Assembly (NCBI RefSeq): GCF_032854445.1
Contig: NC_088302.1
Coordinates: 3,522,338 to 3,586,337, forward strand
From: Liolophura sinensis
Taxonomy: Eukaryota; Mollusca; Polyplacophora; Chitonida; Chitonidae
DNA: 64,000 bases
Reading direction: 5' to 3'
In this document: positions 26,101-38,100 of the stretch, in pieces
Numbering within the stretch: the stretch's first letter is position 1
Layout: each line of letters opens with the position of its first letter
Position numbers and translations under genes: made by a program
The notes under the pieces: model-generated
Told to the model about the DNA's origin: nothing
What the model saw: the letters and a program-made list of their open reading frames with translations, nothing else
Databases searched by the model: none

Positions 26101-28496
26101 AAATTGATTTTTGCTCCATAAAAGAAGAACAAGCAGTATATACATGTGGTTACCATTTAATATCGTGTTCTTCTATACTGTCCCAAGGTAATATCCAAAT
26201 TATATTTATTACAAAACTTTGGAAATCGGTTTGACATAATTTCTCGCGTAAACCACTCCGCCTTACATATTATACTCACCCAGACAACCTTTTCTGGTTC
26301 GTCATGAGCGGTACATTTCACATTTGTCACGCCAGCTTGATTCAGCATATCACTGTACATCAGGACACAGCTATAGATTTATGCAGTTAGACTATGTGTA
26401 AGCGTGGAACGGAGAAGTCAATGTGTGAAAGAGAAAATGTCATCCATTTTCAGGGGTTACCATAGCTCTAAGATCTGTTAGCCATGTTTGTAGCTTAACT
26501 TCCACATTAACCGCTCTGAACCGTTACATTCACTAACCTGGATTTTGGTTCTGTCGTCTGCGCTTTCTCCAAAGTGCCAACGCTGTACGCCGAAAAAGGT
26601 GTCCCTATGATTTTTAAGTACCTCTGAATTCATATCATCTCATTATTTTGGGACTAATAAAGGCCATAACATCGCAAATAACACAAATGTAATCGACGCA
26701 CCCACTCGGACAGCATCAGAACTTCGTAAGCCGCCATTTTCAAATCACGTGAATCAGTTGCTAGGGTGGACTCGGTTGCTCTTCCCAAAAATTAAGACCA
26801 TCTTTTTTCACAATATAATTGATTATACATCATTTCTGTCGATTATTAGCACACCAGTTAAAGTTAAGACTCCCAAACAATTTGTCAATCGCTGTTTAGA
26901 TGGTGTACATCTCATTTGTTTCAATTAAATCATTCCGTGGACGAGTTTATCTTTTTCCGGACGATGCCAAGTGCGGTCGACTCAAATTGAAAATGGCGGT
27001 TAGCGAAGTTTGGCTTGCTGACGCTGTAACAGATGCATTTGTGTTTATTGTGACGTTATGGTCTTTACTATTCCCGAATGATTAGTACCCCATTCACACG
27101 GGCAAAGTTGAGCTGGCTTAAATCCGTAGGTGGCTTTGAGCCAGTTTGAGGTCGCCCGTGTGAACGCAAAGCGAGGGCATTTAATCCGGTTTAGGGCCTA
27201 TTTGCCCCTGGTGGCTTTAAGCCAGTTTCAGGGCTTGATCAGGTTTATCTGTGTCCTGTGAACTGTTACTGGATTAAATACCCCGGATTCGTGGAGGTCA
27301 GGATGACCGTGTGAACGGGCAAATCCCTGAACTGGCTTAAAACCGCCTTGACCAGATGGTCGTGTGATCGCACGCAATTTTACAGCTGGCTTCGAGTTAA
27401 ACCGGTTCAGATTTGATCTATGTATAAAATATCCATACAGTTGATGTCATCGACGGAATTCCATGTAGTTATTGTGCGTCACCTGATAGGAATTTCAACT
27501 TGCTGCTGTTGACAGAAAGACAAGTCTAAGGAGATTGTACAGCAGCGAAGAAAGAAGCAGCATGTTATAAACGAAGCCAATCGGAAGTTGACGTTTGTAC
27601 CCTTGGTGTTCATCATCCTGCGGTTCTGGGGCACTTTGCGGTTCCTGCTGGGCGTTTTTGCCCATGACTATGCCAGCTCCAGCGATTCCGCCTGGCTGGC
27701 ACCTCTGCAGGTGATGATGATATTCATACATATATCGTCGAGGTATTAATTTACCGAAACTCTAAGATTTGTTTGAACGAACAATTTGCCAGCTATATCC
27801 CACTGTCGTTCATACTGTCCATACTGCAGTCTTTTATGTCGTATTTCTGCGTAAACCTCGATATTGCTGGGTGGTCTAAAGTTCCTGAGGCCTGGTCCCT
27901 TTGTACTGTTTTCATGTGATTGTTTGTTAAACAAAGTATTTTTAGTAAGTCAACCTTAATAGCAATTCACATCACTCCACATAGGCATTTTTTACCTAAT
28001 TCTGCTAAAGACATGGTGATAGGGGGCGTGCAAGATGCTGCTTTGTAAGTTACATGTCCAGTAAGAATAAAACCCTAAATGAGGTATACTGACCTATTTC
28101 ACTGGCATTTGCCAACTACCCACACTGTCATCGTTGCTGTAGTCTTATTACATCGATTGTAGACCATGTTAGTGGATTATTTTGTTCACCGTTTGGTTGG
28201 GATTCAAAAAAAAAAAAAGAAAGGAAGAAAGAAATACCAAGTGCTTTTTCATATGGATCCTGATGGAATTTTTCTATAAAAATGATATTTTTGTCTTATT
28301 GCAGGGTATTGGAGACAGCGCACAAGGATTTGCCAACTTTGTTCTGTATTGTTTCTTCACGGAACGAGTTCGCAACCAGCTCAGGTTGACCTTGTGTCCA
28401 TGTATCTTGCGAGAAAGGCGCGTCTCCAATGAACAGAGGGCGTCAGAACCAAGCAACACCAACTCTAATACAAACAATACGGCAGATGATGGCTGA
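17172..28496 (+). CDS. GPR157-like seven-transmembrane receptor, exon 1A form
   Basis: Exons: 17172-17616 (1A), 24673-24872, 27516-27710 and 28305-28496; all junctions agree and give 343 aa. Exon 1A encodes an N-terminus with N-glycosylation sites NWS and NKT, TM1 to TM3 and the start of TM4 (CWVFPG). Exon 2 completes TM4 and encodes extracellular loop 2 with ATWCWIDPR and TM5. Exon 3 encodes a basic third intracellular loop, TM6 (FVPLVFIILRFWGTLRFLL) and the next loop. Exon 4 encodes TM7 (GIGDSAQGFANFVLYCFF) and a Ser/Asn/Thr-rich tail. The layout and the motifs LSVADLL, WCWID and GKAWE match GPR157, an orphan receptor reported at primary cilia in vertebrates. Exon 1A retains LYLCIVK at the TM3 end, like LYLSIVR in GPR157. 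An alternative first exon is annotated separately. Confidence 0.85.
19255..19492. repeat. 32-bp minisatellite between receptor exons 1A and 1B
   Basis: About seven units of GCATGTTTGGGCTACAGTGC then ATTTTGCTGGCT. The 32-bp period moves through all three frames, which explains the overlapping open frames. Confidence 0.93.
20945..21055 (+). mobile_element. SINE 3' fragment between receptor exons 1A and 1B
   Basis: Contains CAGATGGTCGTGGGTTTCCT and CATAATGCTGGTCGCC, then an AAATAAATAAAT tail. Confidence 0.7.
22066..22507 (+). CDS. Alternative first exon 1B of the GPR157-like receptor
   Basis: This exon encodes 147 residues plus one base and ends TTC CCA G before GTAAGC, the same phase and position as exon 1A. 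It can therefore splice to the shared exon at 24673, giving a 342-aa receptor. It is a diverged paralogue of exon 1A: same TM1-TM4 layout, LYLSIGDFLTAVGNVLGVIW in TM2, conserved SYCKLQSALTIYSS before TM3, and CWGFPG at the end. An NST glycosylation site is near the start. At the TM3/loop 2 boundary it reads GIYLNRTIVTTRGR instead of GLCLYLCIVKNK in 1A. No second set of TM5-TM7 exons lies between 17616 and 22066, so 1A has no private 3' part in this window. Alternative: 1A is the relic of a broken tandem duplicate. Confidence 0.8.
24310..24555 (+). mobile_element. Degraded copy of the second SINE family, upstream of receptor exon 2
   Basis: Contains GCTGCCTCGCTTGGTGTTTA, CGACTCCTCGTTGTCATACG and GGTACGACATTGAACCCCAA then CATTCATACATACAT. 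It lacks the tRNA head and sits about 120 bp before the shared receptor exon. Confidence 0.75.
26690..27040. mobile_element. Foldback element in receptor intron 2
   Basis: The left arm contains AGAACTTCGTAAGCCGCCAT then TTTCAAAT (about 26718-26746). The right arm contains ATTGAAAATGGCGGTTAGCG then AAGTTTGGC (about 26986-27015), its inverse. A relative lies at 54263-54585. Outer limits are uncertain. Confidence 0.7.
27088..27385. mobile_element. MITE-like element with CCCATTCACACGGGC-type ends
   Basis: CCCATTCACACGGGCAAAG and CCGTGTGAACGGGCAAAT are inverted and direct relatives, and AACTGGCTTAAA / TGGCTTTAAGCCAG motifs recur in both orientations. It ends about 130 bp before receptor exon 3. 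Confidence 0.65.
27760..28165 (+). repeat. Copy of the roughly 330-bp dispersed/tandem repeat in receptor intron 3
   Basis: Contains GAGGCCTGGTCCCTTTGTAC, TTTTTTACCTAATTCTGCTA and AAGAATAAAACCCTAAATGA, modules shared in the same order with the tandem units at 60885-62800. Confidence 0.75.
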
Positions 28497-28720
28497 GTCT
28501 CTTTCCGTATCTCCCTCGAGAGATAAGTCCCACATAAAAAGGTGCCGAACAGCAACACCGACTCTAACATAAATAACACTAAAGAGGACCACTGAGTATG
28601 TTTCTGTATCTCCTGCTGTCAGAGGCGACTCACCGATGAATAAGCAGTCTGGGTCAACAGCAACGCGTTGCTGGTAAACAAAGGACTCCACAACTGAGTA
28701 AAACCTAACACAAATAACAC
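28455..28720 (+). repeat. Decayed tandem duplication of the receptor C-terminal tail
   Basis: AACACCAACTCTAATACAAA in the coding tail recurs 99 bp later as AACACCGACTCTAACATAAA, past the stop codon, followed again by a TGAGT and TATCTCC context. A third, weaker copy is near 28694-28720. Confidence 0.7.
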
Positions 28721-29362
28721 ATGCATCAGTTGACGGCTGCTGTCAGAGAGGTTTCTGCGATTAACAGGCAACAACACCAACTATTACATGAATCAGTAAC
28801 ACACCAGATGAGAGGAGTCATTCCTTGCGTCTTTCCATTATCACTTGAAACTGTTGATTGCTTCTCTTTAGAGGAATCCGTCCCAATTCCGTACTTCATA
28901 TACACTTACTATCTTACTTCCTTGGTGTTTGCACTGAAAACTGTTTTTGGAAATAGCACTGCGACTATTGACCCTGGTATACGACTGTCGGTTTTGAATC
29001 ACACATTTTAACATTTCCAGGGAGTGAATTCAGATAACATTTTGAAATGGTCATAAGGCAGCGTGCTAATATGAATTCATACCATGAACTGTGAAGCAGT
29101 TTTCATTGCTTATATCCCTTGTACTTTTGTAAATGAATCATTCCAAATATGTTCAATATGATTTCAACTCCAACATGGAGACGCGTGTATACGAGGTACA
29201 TACAGCGATGTACATTATAACCTGCGAAGACTTGTTTAATATGGTGCATAAGTGCAGCTTTCCGCGAATCCGTTTACCGTCAAGTTAAGAGCAAATAGTT
29301 TCACGTGGTTGCGATGACGGTACAAGCCGTATATCTCTTGTCTGGGATGGAGCCAGGGGTAT

Positions 29363-29400
29363 AGGGCGGGGGCGGGAGGGGGGGGAGGTGGCAGTGGGCG
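29363..29400 (+). other. G-rich tract with quadruplex potential
   Basis: GGGCGGGGGCGGGAGGGGGG provides at least four G-runs of three or more with one-base loops. It lies about 870 bp past the receptor stop codon. Confidence 0.6.
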
Positions 29401-29944
29401 TTGGCAGATTTGCATTTGGCCTGCCTCAGAAGAGTTTTCCTGAACGTCAAACGTCAGGTAACTGTTATAGGCCCACTATTCTCACCTGGTTTATGACCTC
29501 ACGTCATTCATGCATGTAGGTAAATTTACATTTATTCGTGCAGAATATCTACAAAGTAAAAAGAAATGGCACTGGAAATATTTCAGATTCGAATGTTTAT
29601 TTCACTGACAAAAATAAAATGGAAGTGGTAGAAGGATATGTCAAGAGCTGCGATCACCGCCTTCGCTAGCCAAGTGGTCTAAATTAGGTGTTCTCCTTCA
29701 ATCCGAGCACAGTATTTGGCCATTGACAAAAGTGAATTCTGCTTGTAATGACCTGGCAAGGTGTGGTGTTTTCTTTCTTCAAGCTCTGTTTCCTCCACCC
29801 ACACACCTGATCGCCGTCATATAAGTGAAGAACAAATCTAGGCTATAATTATGATATAGCGGTATTCATTCGTCCACTTTTTTGGAAACATCGACTCACA
29901 TTCTTTGAGGGGAGAATGTTAAACCCCACGTACGACAGATGATC

Positions 29945-30295
29945 GGTGTTATATCCGGTCGTCGGGCACAGCTGTGAGGCTGGCGTCGTCGTTACGTGAT
30001 CGACTACTTTCTCCGAGTGGTCGACGTCCGTGAGGCTGGCGAGATCACTGTGTTGTTGAAGACTTTCGCGGTGTAGTCGACATCCGTGAGACTGGTGGTG
30101 TCGCTATATGGTCGAAAATTTTCGCGGTTAACTGGAAGGTCGTGAAATTGGTGGTGTCGCTGTATGGTCGGCAACTTTAGCGGTGTAGTCGATGGCCGCA
30201 AGAATGAGGGCGTCGCTACGTGGTCGACCGCCGTGAAGTAGACGGCCGTGTGAGGCTGGCTGCGTCGCTGTGCGGTCGGCGACCGTCGATTCACT
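29945..30295. repeat. Degenerate GC-rich tandem repeat of about 58 bp
   Basis: Diverged units with GGTCGACGTCCGTGAGGCTG, GCGTCGCTATATGGTCG and TTTCGCGGTGTAGTCGAC. About six units. Rich in CpG, unlike its AT-rich surroundings. Confidence 0.75.
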
Positions 30296-32142
30296 ACCGG
30301 AGGGGTCCCGATCACATCATTTTTAGGAAGTCATATATTCTGAGGAATGAACAGCAGGAAGCTAGATGTCCAAGGTCAGGCTCTTTTCAAAGCTTGATCA
30401 TTTTTTGTCTTTTTCTTGATAGGGACGAAGCTAGTGTGGTCAAGTCAAAATTAACTTGATCTTAACTATTATGGACGGTCATTTATTTACCTATTTAACT
30501 GTTATTTACACAACAATTTTTCACTTATACAATGGTGGTGAGTTTTATGGATAGAAGAAACCGGTGAGTCACAAGCAAAGTTACTGACAAATTTTCCATA
30601 ATATGACGGACATATACCTGTAAGGTGTGGAGCGGATCATGGCGGTGCGTTATTAAGGTGTTTGTCTTGCGGTCGTGGGTTCAGTTCCATTCTTGGACAG
30701 AGAGTTTTCAAGATCCCCCTGCTTCCATTGTCCTTGGGGTCTTGATGGCAAGAAGCAGTTGACGGCGCTTTGTTGTGTGGTCTTACTTAAAGTTCGTTGA
30801 AAACGGCTTGACTTCTATCAAAATAACGTAGTGGTATGTACCACGTAACTTGACAGTGGTCAGTGGTTTTACTTCGCTTCACCCCAACCCATAAGATTCC
30901 TCCTCGCTCACCCGTGATAAATGAAAAATTCCTGAGTATGGAGTTAATTACCAATCAGAAAGCACCTGTACTTCTAATGTGATATCCGATTAGTTCAATA
31001 CAACCACTTATGCTGATAAGACGTGTGTTCTCATATAAAAAATAAAAAAGAAATTATGCACGAACCGAAATATCGGATAAGGAATTTCGTGTGTTCATAA
31101 CCTTTGTGTCAAAAAGCCATCGGCATGTAGGCGTGTATAGCTAAAGGCCTAAGCCTATTTTGGTACACAGGTAGTCCTTTGCCTATGTGTAGGCGTATAT
31201 CCATGCCGAACTATAGTCTGTGAACCACACAAACGTTTAGTTAGACAATGACAGTTCCTCACAAACTTACAGTAAAAGACAAAGTGACCTCTAATATAAA
31301 TAGGCTACAGCTAAAATCACTTGTCGCGGTCCAGGAGGGCGGTCCTTAACAAGCGATTCACGAGTTCGAATGCAGCTCACACTAGTTATAGCTTCACTTT
31401 TAAGTTAGACCTGTCTCCCCCGCCAGTTAACCTGGTCGCCATCGTACATGTGTTTAATGAAAGTACTGGAGAGCATAAAGGAAGAGGCTGAGAATTATGA
31501 GTCAGCTAGCGTGGGCCTACGCACTGTCTTAACTGGAACAAGGAAGTTTACGACATTTAAGATTATTTAATTTAGTTTATTTAATTAAGCCACAATGAGT
31601 GAAATTCAGTTTGTCAGTCATAACTCGCAAATCGATAATATTAAAACCCACAAGCAATGTCAAACATGACTCACTTCGTTTTCTCCTGGCAAGGACTGTA
31701 AAGGGCTCAGTCGATGAACACGTTCATACTGAAGGAAATCTGTCGATAACAGATATGCGCTTAGAGTTATCTACCCTGAATTAAACATTCTTCTGCGATG
31801 GAAAGGCCATAGTGAGCATGCGTGGCGTGCGGTTGTCAAGACATGGCTGCCGATCGTCGGAAATAAGAACATGGTGTTAAAACCATTATCTCTGAAATAT
31901 GTGACTTTTTTTGTAAACGTAAAGTTTCTAAAGCAGAAACCGAAAATCTGAAGGAAAACAAAAACATGCGTGAAAGTAATTCAAACGGGTTTGTTTTTTG
32001 TAGTAGCCCGTTATCGGTTGATGTGAAGTACACGGCTTGCCGCTTTAGCTTAACCTTGTGTCTTGCCGAGACGTTGTATTTATAAAGTTCTCCTTCTTCA
32101 TTCATTGTCTGTGAAAACTGTGACAATCTGCCATCTCTGATC

Positions 32143-35100
32143 ATGGCTATGGAAAAGCACTATATTGTCCGAGAGACACACACACGTGGCATCACCGCTC
32201 TCGGATTTAACTCGCACAGGAGGGAAATTCTTATGGGTTGTGAAGGTATATATTCCGCCATTCGGCACACAGCACATTCAGCTTTACAGTTTCATTTACC
32301 CATAGGGACTACAACACGGATATTCTGTTGGAGAATGTTAGTTTTTTCCTGAGAAATTTTCTTTTAGTCAGTAATGAATTTTGGTTTCAAAGTTTGTACA
32401 TATGTCTTGGTTGCGGTTAATATATACATGATATACTGTCTGTGCTGGGAACCTTAGCTGGGCCATGTCTCAGTAAGACTTGTTTCAGTCACAAAACTTA
32501 TGTTTTTGTTACTTTCTGCCATATGTTGAAGTTCTGTGTAGCTATGCTGTCTGTAAAGCAAAGATGTTATTCACAAGCACTGCAGTGTAAAGCTAGAGAA
32601 TCAAGTGTTTTAACTTTAAACACAGCTTGGAAATGGCTTGCATAGGTGGCAGATGCTGAGTGGTGATTGTTTCTATTACCTGATGAAATGTGTTTCTGTG
32701 TGTGTGTGTGTGTGCGCGCGCACGCGCGCGCACCCGTGTATGTGGATGTGGGTTTTTGTGGTTTTTTGGTTTAACTTGATCTGTTCTGGTGTTAATTGTC
32801 CAGATGGTGTTGTGAAGACCTGGGAAGCTGAAAGTGGCAGACTTCTACTGAGTGCAAATGAGCACAGAGGATGGGTAACAGACTTCCTCTACTGGTAATT
32901 TAAATCAGATTTTTTGTCAATGAAAATATTATGTTTGTATATAACTATAAGATTTGATAGCTAGAATGTAATCTGCAATATCCCTGGATCCTCGTACTTG
33001 TGTTTAATATAGACTTGTCTCTTGTTATGCTAATCTAAAGGGCCAAGTATGTTTTTGAGAAGTGAATTTTAAATTAATGATTCTCAGTATTGAAAAATAT
33101 GTTTGCCAAGATTGTGAATGTATGCAGTTCAAGATATTTTGAGTATTACTTTACTGATAAATTCTTTCAAGAGTTTGTGTGGAGTGAAATATAGTTGAGC
33201 TTGGTTGTAAAATAAGTGTTAAATAAGTAAATAAATAAATAAATAGTTTTCCGTGTGCTCATATTGTGAAGTTTTTCTAGTAAAGTAATTTATTTGCAAT
33301 CATTTGTTCAATGTTTTCATTCTGCTGTGTTCAGGTCTGGTGCTAAGCTTGTGTTGTCTGCAGCTAACGATGGTTTTATTGTTGCCTGGGCCTCAGGAGG
33401 TGGGGTTTATGACAGAATACAGGTTAGTGCTGGAAGTGTCATGTTCAGAAACTTTTTTTAACAAACTGTTTGAGTGGGGATCAAAAGTATCAAAACTTAC
33501 ATTGTAAACATTGCTGAAAACACAGTCTAGGGTAGTTTCTCTTTACTTCATATCATCCGCCAGCCATGTGCATATCCTTTGCATACCTATAAAGCCTTAC
33601 AGAGAGTCTAAAATCATTGTCAACAGATTTCTCAGAATTTAGCTGTCATCATTCTAAACCCAACATTGGAGAGCCTGTGTGAAACCTGGTCATACCTTAC
33701 CTGCTCTTAATCCCTGTGATTTTAAATGTTTAAGTGTTCCAAGCCTGATAGTTCAGTAATTTATTATACACTGTTTTCTTAACCTATACTCTTTTTAAAA
33801 CCAGGTAATAATTTGCAGTATTCACAAAACACAGTTTCTTGCATATGTATACCTACATATACTGTTTCTCAACACATGTTAAGTATTCAGTATGACAATA
33901 TCCAAAATTATGAGGGAGTACGGGTGCCTTAATTTATGTAGCTGTGTAGGGTTCTGACTATATTTATTTTATGACATGTTATGATTATTGCCTGTAATAT
34001 CCTTGTCCTGAGTGTCAGGTAATTAAAAGTGGGACACCTGCTCTGACTTTCCATTGGCACAGTTTATCTAGCAGCTGTAAAAACAAATTTCTTCAGTAAT
34101 AAGAACAACAAACTCATTCCTGATGTGTACTTTTGTTGGGTATAGATTGGCATGCCCGTGTACTGTATGGCTATCAATCCTAGAAGACAACAGCTTGTTT
34201 GTGGAGTTGTCGGGGGTATCAAGGTCTTCTTATTGGATCAAGGTAAGCTAACTGGTTTTTTTATTCTCGGTGTTTGTATGAGTTTCTATACCAAGTCATA
34301 TAATTTACAACATATGTGAATTAAATATTTGAAGTAAATATCATACTAATAACATAATGTTGGTATCAAGATCGCGCTGTAAATTTTGTCTTAAAGCATT
34401 TTATGTCTTTTTTTGTATCTGTTTTCTTTTCATGTGTACTTTATGCCATGTATTTAATATCACATTTAAACCTAAAGAAGAATGTAAAAGACTTTCAAAT
34501 AATCATTCATTTTCTTGTCCTAAATCACAGAGCGAAACTGCGGTCATGTAGTGAACACAAAGGCCCTGTATTTTGCCAGAGAACACACAGACATCGTCAA
34601 GTGTATCATCTGTAATGAGTCTCGTATCTATTCTGCTGGGTGAGCAACTTTCCACTCAGCTTTGTTTTCAAAATTTATGTGTGCTTTGCTTGTGTAAATA
34701 AATACATGTCATTATCTGAAGACATTTGTTATATGTTTGAATGTAAACTATAAGGTATAGTGGTGATGCCCATGTGTTATGGGACTGGAGCTAATCTACT
34801 CACCCATTACCATTTAGAAAGAAATTAACATTCTTGACACAGCAATGATGACAATGGGAGACTCGAGCTGCACAGAAGGTCTAAACTGACAGTAGAATAC
34901 GAGGTTTTCTTCTGTGATATTGCAGTGCATGTGTACTTCATATATGTTAATTGAGCAGACATACACACTGATAATTGTGACGCAATAAAGGAAAGAACAA
35001 ATAAGTTCACAGCCTTGGTCTGTCTTGATACAGACAGAAAGGGGTTTTACGAATTCCCCATTAGATTCTAATATAAATGTGTTGATCTCCCAGCCTAAAC

Positions 35101-38100
35101 TGATGTGTTTGCAGACAGATATGTATTCATCTACCAGCCTAAACTCATGTTTTTGTTGACAGATATGTGTTGATCCCCCAGCCAAACTCATGTTTTTGTA
35201 GACAGATACATGTATATGTGTTGATCTCCTGGCCTAACTGGATGTGTTTGTTGACAAATTTGTGTTGATCTCCCAGCCTAAACTCATGTGTTTGTTGACA
35301 GATATGTATTGATCTCCCAGCCTAAACAGACGTGTTTGTAGATAGATATATGTTGATCTCCCAGCTTAAAGTCATGTTTTTGTTGACAGATATGTGTTGA
35401 TCCCCCAGCCTAAACAGATGTGTTTGTAGATAGATATGTGTTGATCTCCCAGCTTAAAGTCATGTTTTTGTTGACAGATATGTGTTTATCCCCCAGCCTA
35501 AACTCATGTTTTTGTAGACAGATATGTATTGATCTCCCAGCCTAAACTCATGTTTTTGTTGACAGATATGTGTTGATCCCCCAGCCTAAACTCATGTTTT
35601 TGTTGACAGATATGTGTTGATCTCCCAGCCTAAACTCATGTTTTTGTTGACAGATATGTGTTGATCCCCCAGCCTAAACTCATGTTTTTGTTGACAGATA
35701 TGATCAGAAATTGGTGATATATGATTCCTCATATACTGGGGATAACAGCCTGGAACCCATTGTTATGTGAGTTATTTACATGCTTGTACTGTGTGAGAAG
35801 TTTACTGGCATATGTCTGTTCTGCACATCTACATGTATATGTAAAATTTGATCTTAGCTGTGGTGATGGTATGTAGCTGCACCATACCTTATGTTGTCAG
35901 CACATGTTTAAATAGGTTTTTCCAGGCACATAGTAAGCACATGATGAAGGGAGGTGGTTTTTAGCCCAGCTGTCTGGCCTGATTTCCTAAAGATACAAAC
36001 CTGATTAACATTGTATACGTTAAGCTTTGTTTAGTTGCAACAGTTATAAGACCAATAAAATAAGTAAGGAAGTATTAGATAGAAAGTCTACACATATGGT
36101 AACCTTGTGACATTACTCTTCCTAACCTTAGCTTTTATAATATTACTGTACAGGTACGTCTTTCACTGGTTATATATGGGTTCTCTCAAAATACTTGTGT
36201 TGTGTTTCAGCAACCATAAAGCTCACAACGCTGGGATTTCCTGCCTGATTCTGGCTAAAGACAATGAGAACAACACATGGTAGGTGTATTGAGTTTTCTC
36301 TAGAAACAGGTTTTATTGCAACTTATTAGGATTAGCAGTTATGCTACATGTATTTGTATTAACTGAAGTTGTTCCAGTATTTGATATCAAGTTACAAGGG
36401 TACTAAGCCTATTTAAGAATGTTTGTCCTGAACAGGGCTTTTTAGCTGCCTAAACTAAAGGGGATAGTATATGGAAATTTTTCATTGATATCTGAGTAAT
36501 CAGTCACTTTCAATTATTCATGAACTATTCATTCTCCTTTGCAGACTATGATACATTATATGTGTATATATAACATATACTTTCAGGATATTTACTGGAT
36601 CTTTTGACAAGACAGTAAAGATCTGGTCAGCTGACGGCAAACTTGTTCACCGATTGGACAACTTCGTAAACACAGTGTCTGGTATCTGTTACGTACCTCA
36701 TTGTAAGACTATCTGGGTGGCCGGGGGCTCGTCTTACGCCAGTCTGTTTGACCCCAAGTCAGGGGATAATGTGAGTCATTCACTTCGCTGTGTCTGTATT
36801 ATGCCTCCGTGACATGCATACATGCATGTTTGTATTAAAGATCAAATTGGTGATTTAGGTCAATTATTGAAAGCTATGTATGCATAGTGGTAACTCTGTA
36901 ACCTCAGCTTCAATACTGCTTCAGTGTGCAAGTCATCTTCAGTTTAATAATGTGAAACATAAGATTGATGAGTCTGATATGGTGAGTCAGGAGTTATCTC
37001 CCCTAGTCCACTTGGAACTTTCAGGCATGCACATCTTTCTAAGCTAGCAAATGATTCAATTTCTAGGTTCATTTGTGTTTCATTTTTTATTTTTTATCCT
37101 AGTTGCTGTATTCCTACAGGTTTCAGATTTCATTGGGACGTTCCAGCATGAGGAAGAGGAAAAGTACTATCTACAGCAAATGAGCTTCTCCCCAGAACTG
37201 AATATGCTGGCAGGTAGGACAGGGCAGACCCAGAGGAGATAATAAATATGTAGGGATAGTAGATTTGTTGTCAGATGCTACAAACTTTGGATGTGTCTGA
37301 ATTCTGGAAAACAAATACTGGCGATAATTAAGCTACCAGTGGTTGTCGTTACCATTGTAGGTCTTTTTAAGTCATGAAAATGTAATTTTGTAAACTTTAA
37401 GAAGTAAGCTTGAGCTATATAATATTACATATTTACACTTAAAATGACGGCATGAAACTTCAAATACATAAACTATTTGTTTTTGAAGCTGCACACTTAT
37501 GGCAGACAAATAAATTATTCCTAGTGTATTACCCGTTTGTTTGTTTCCAGCATCAACCAGTCGTCGTCATATGATCGTGTGGAAGTACAACTCCTCAGGC
37601 TGTATCACAGCACTCAAGTGGCGCACCCAGCTGGAGAGTCTCTGCTATAGTCAGTCATCACGCTTCCATATCTTCGTTTTTGGGCTTAATGTGGAATTCA
37701 TGCTTTGTTTATACACAACATGCTGCTTATGTTTTCCCTGCAAATTTGGCATTTTAAAACAATTCATAATTTTCATTAAGAATATTTCTTAATTGCGGAA
37801 GGTGAAATGATGTATAGCTCGACGTTACAAAGTAAGACATGGTATTGCGAGTGGGGGAAAGTGTCTACTCTGTTTATATGAAGTCTCAGAGCAATATATA
37901 TCCTCCTGGATATGCTTTGAAGATTTAGGAATCTGATATAATATATGAATTATGTGTATAGGGTTTGGAGTCAGAATTAGTAGGCTATTATAGACATTGT
38001 GATTTTATTTTGTCTTTTTGTACATTTTCTGTATAGGCATGTTATTGTTTTGCTCCCTCAGTTACTAACAGTGCGTTAACAGGTACATGTACATAGCAGT

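Larger units (their letters stand above)
28721..32142. other. Intergenic DNA between receptor and WD40 gene
   Basis: Holds a G-rich tract (29363-29400), a degenerate GC-rich repeat (29945-30295) and diverged SINE-like ends near 29800-29830, 30890-30960 and 31410-31450. The final part before 32143 should contain the WD40-gene promoter. Confidence 0.4.

Noticed and set aside
31836-32144. 102-residue minus-strand open frame overlapping the WD40 start
   Set aside because: No recognisable domain and no partner exons. It overlaps the expected promoter and 5' UTR of a well-supported plus-strand gene.
35078-35697. CRISPR-like direct repeats
   Set aside because: Units are contiguous without unique spacers, lie in an intron of an animal gene, and vary by substitution; this is a minisatellite.
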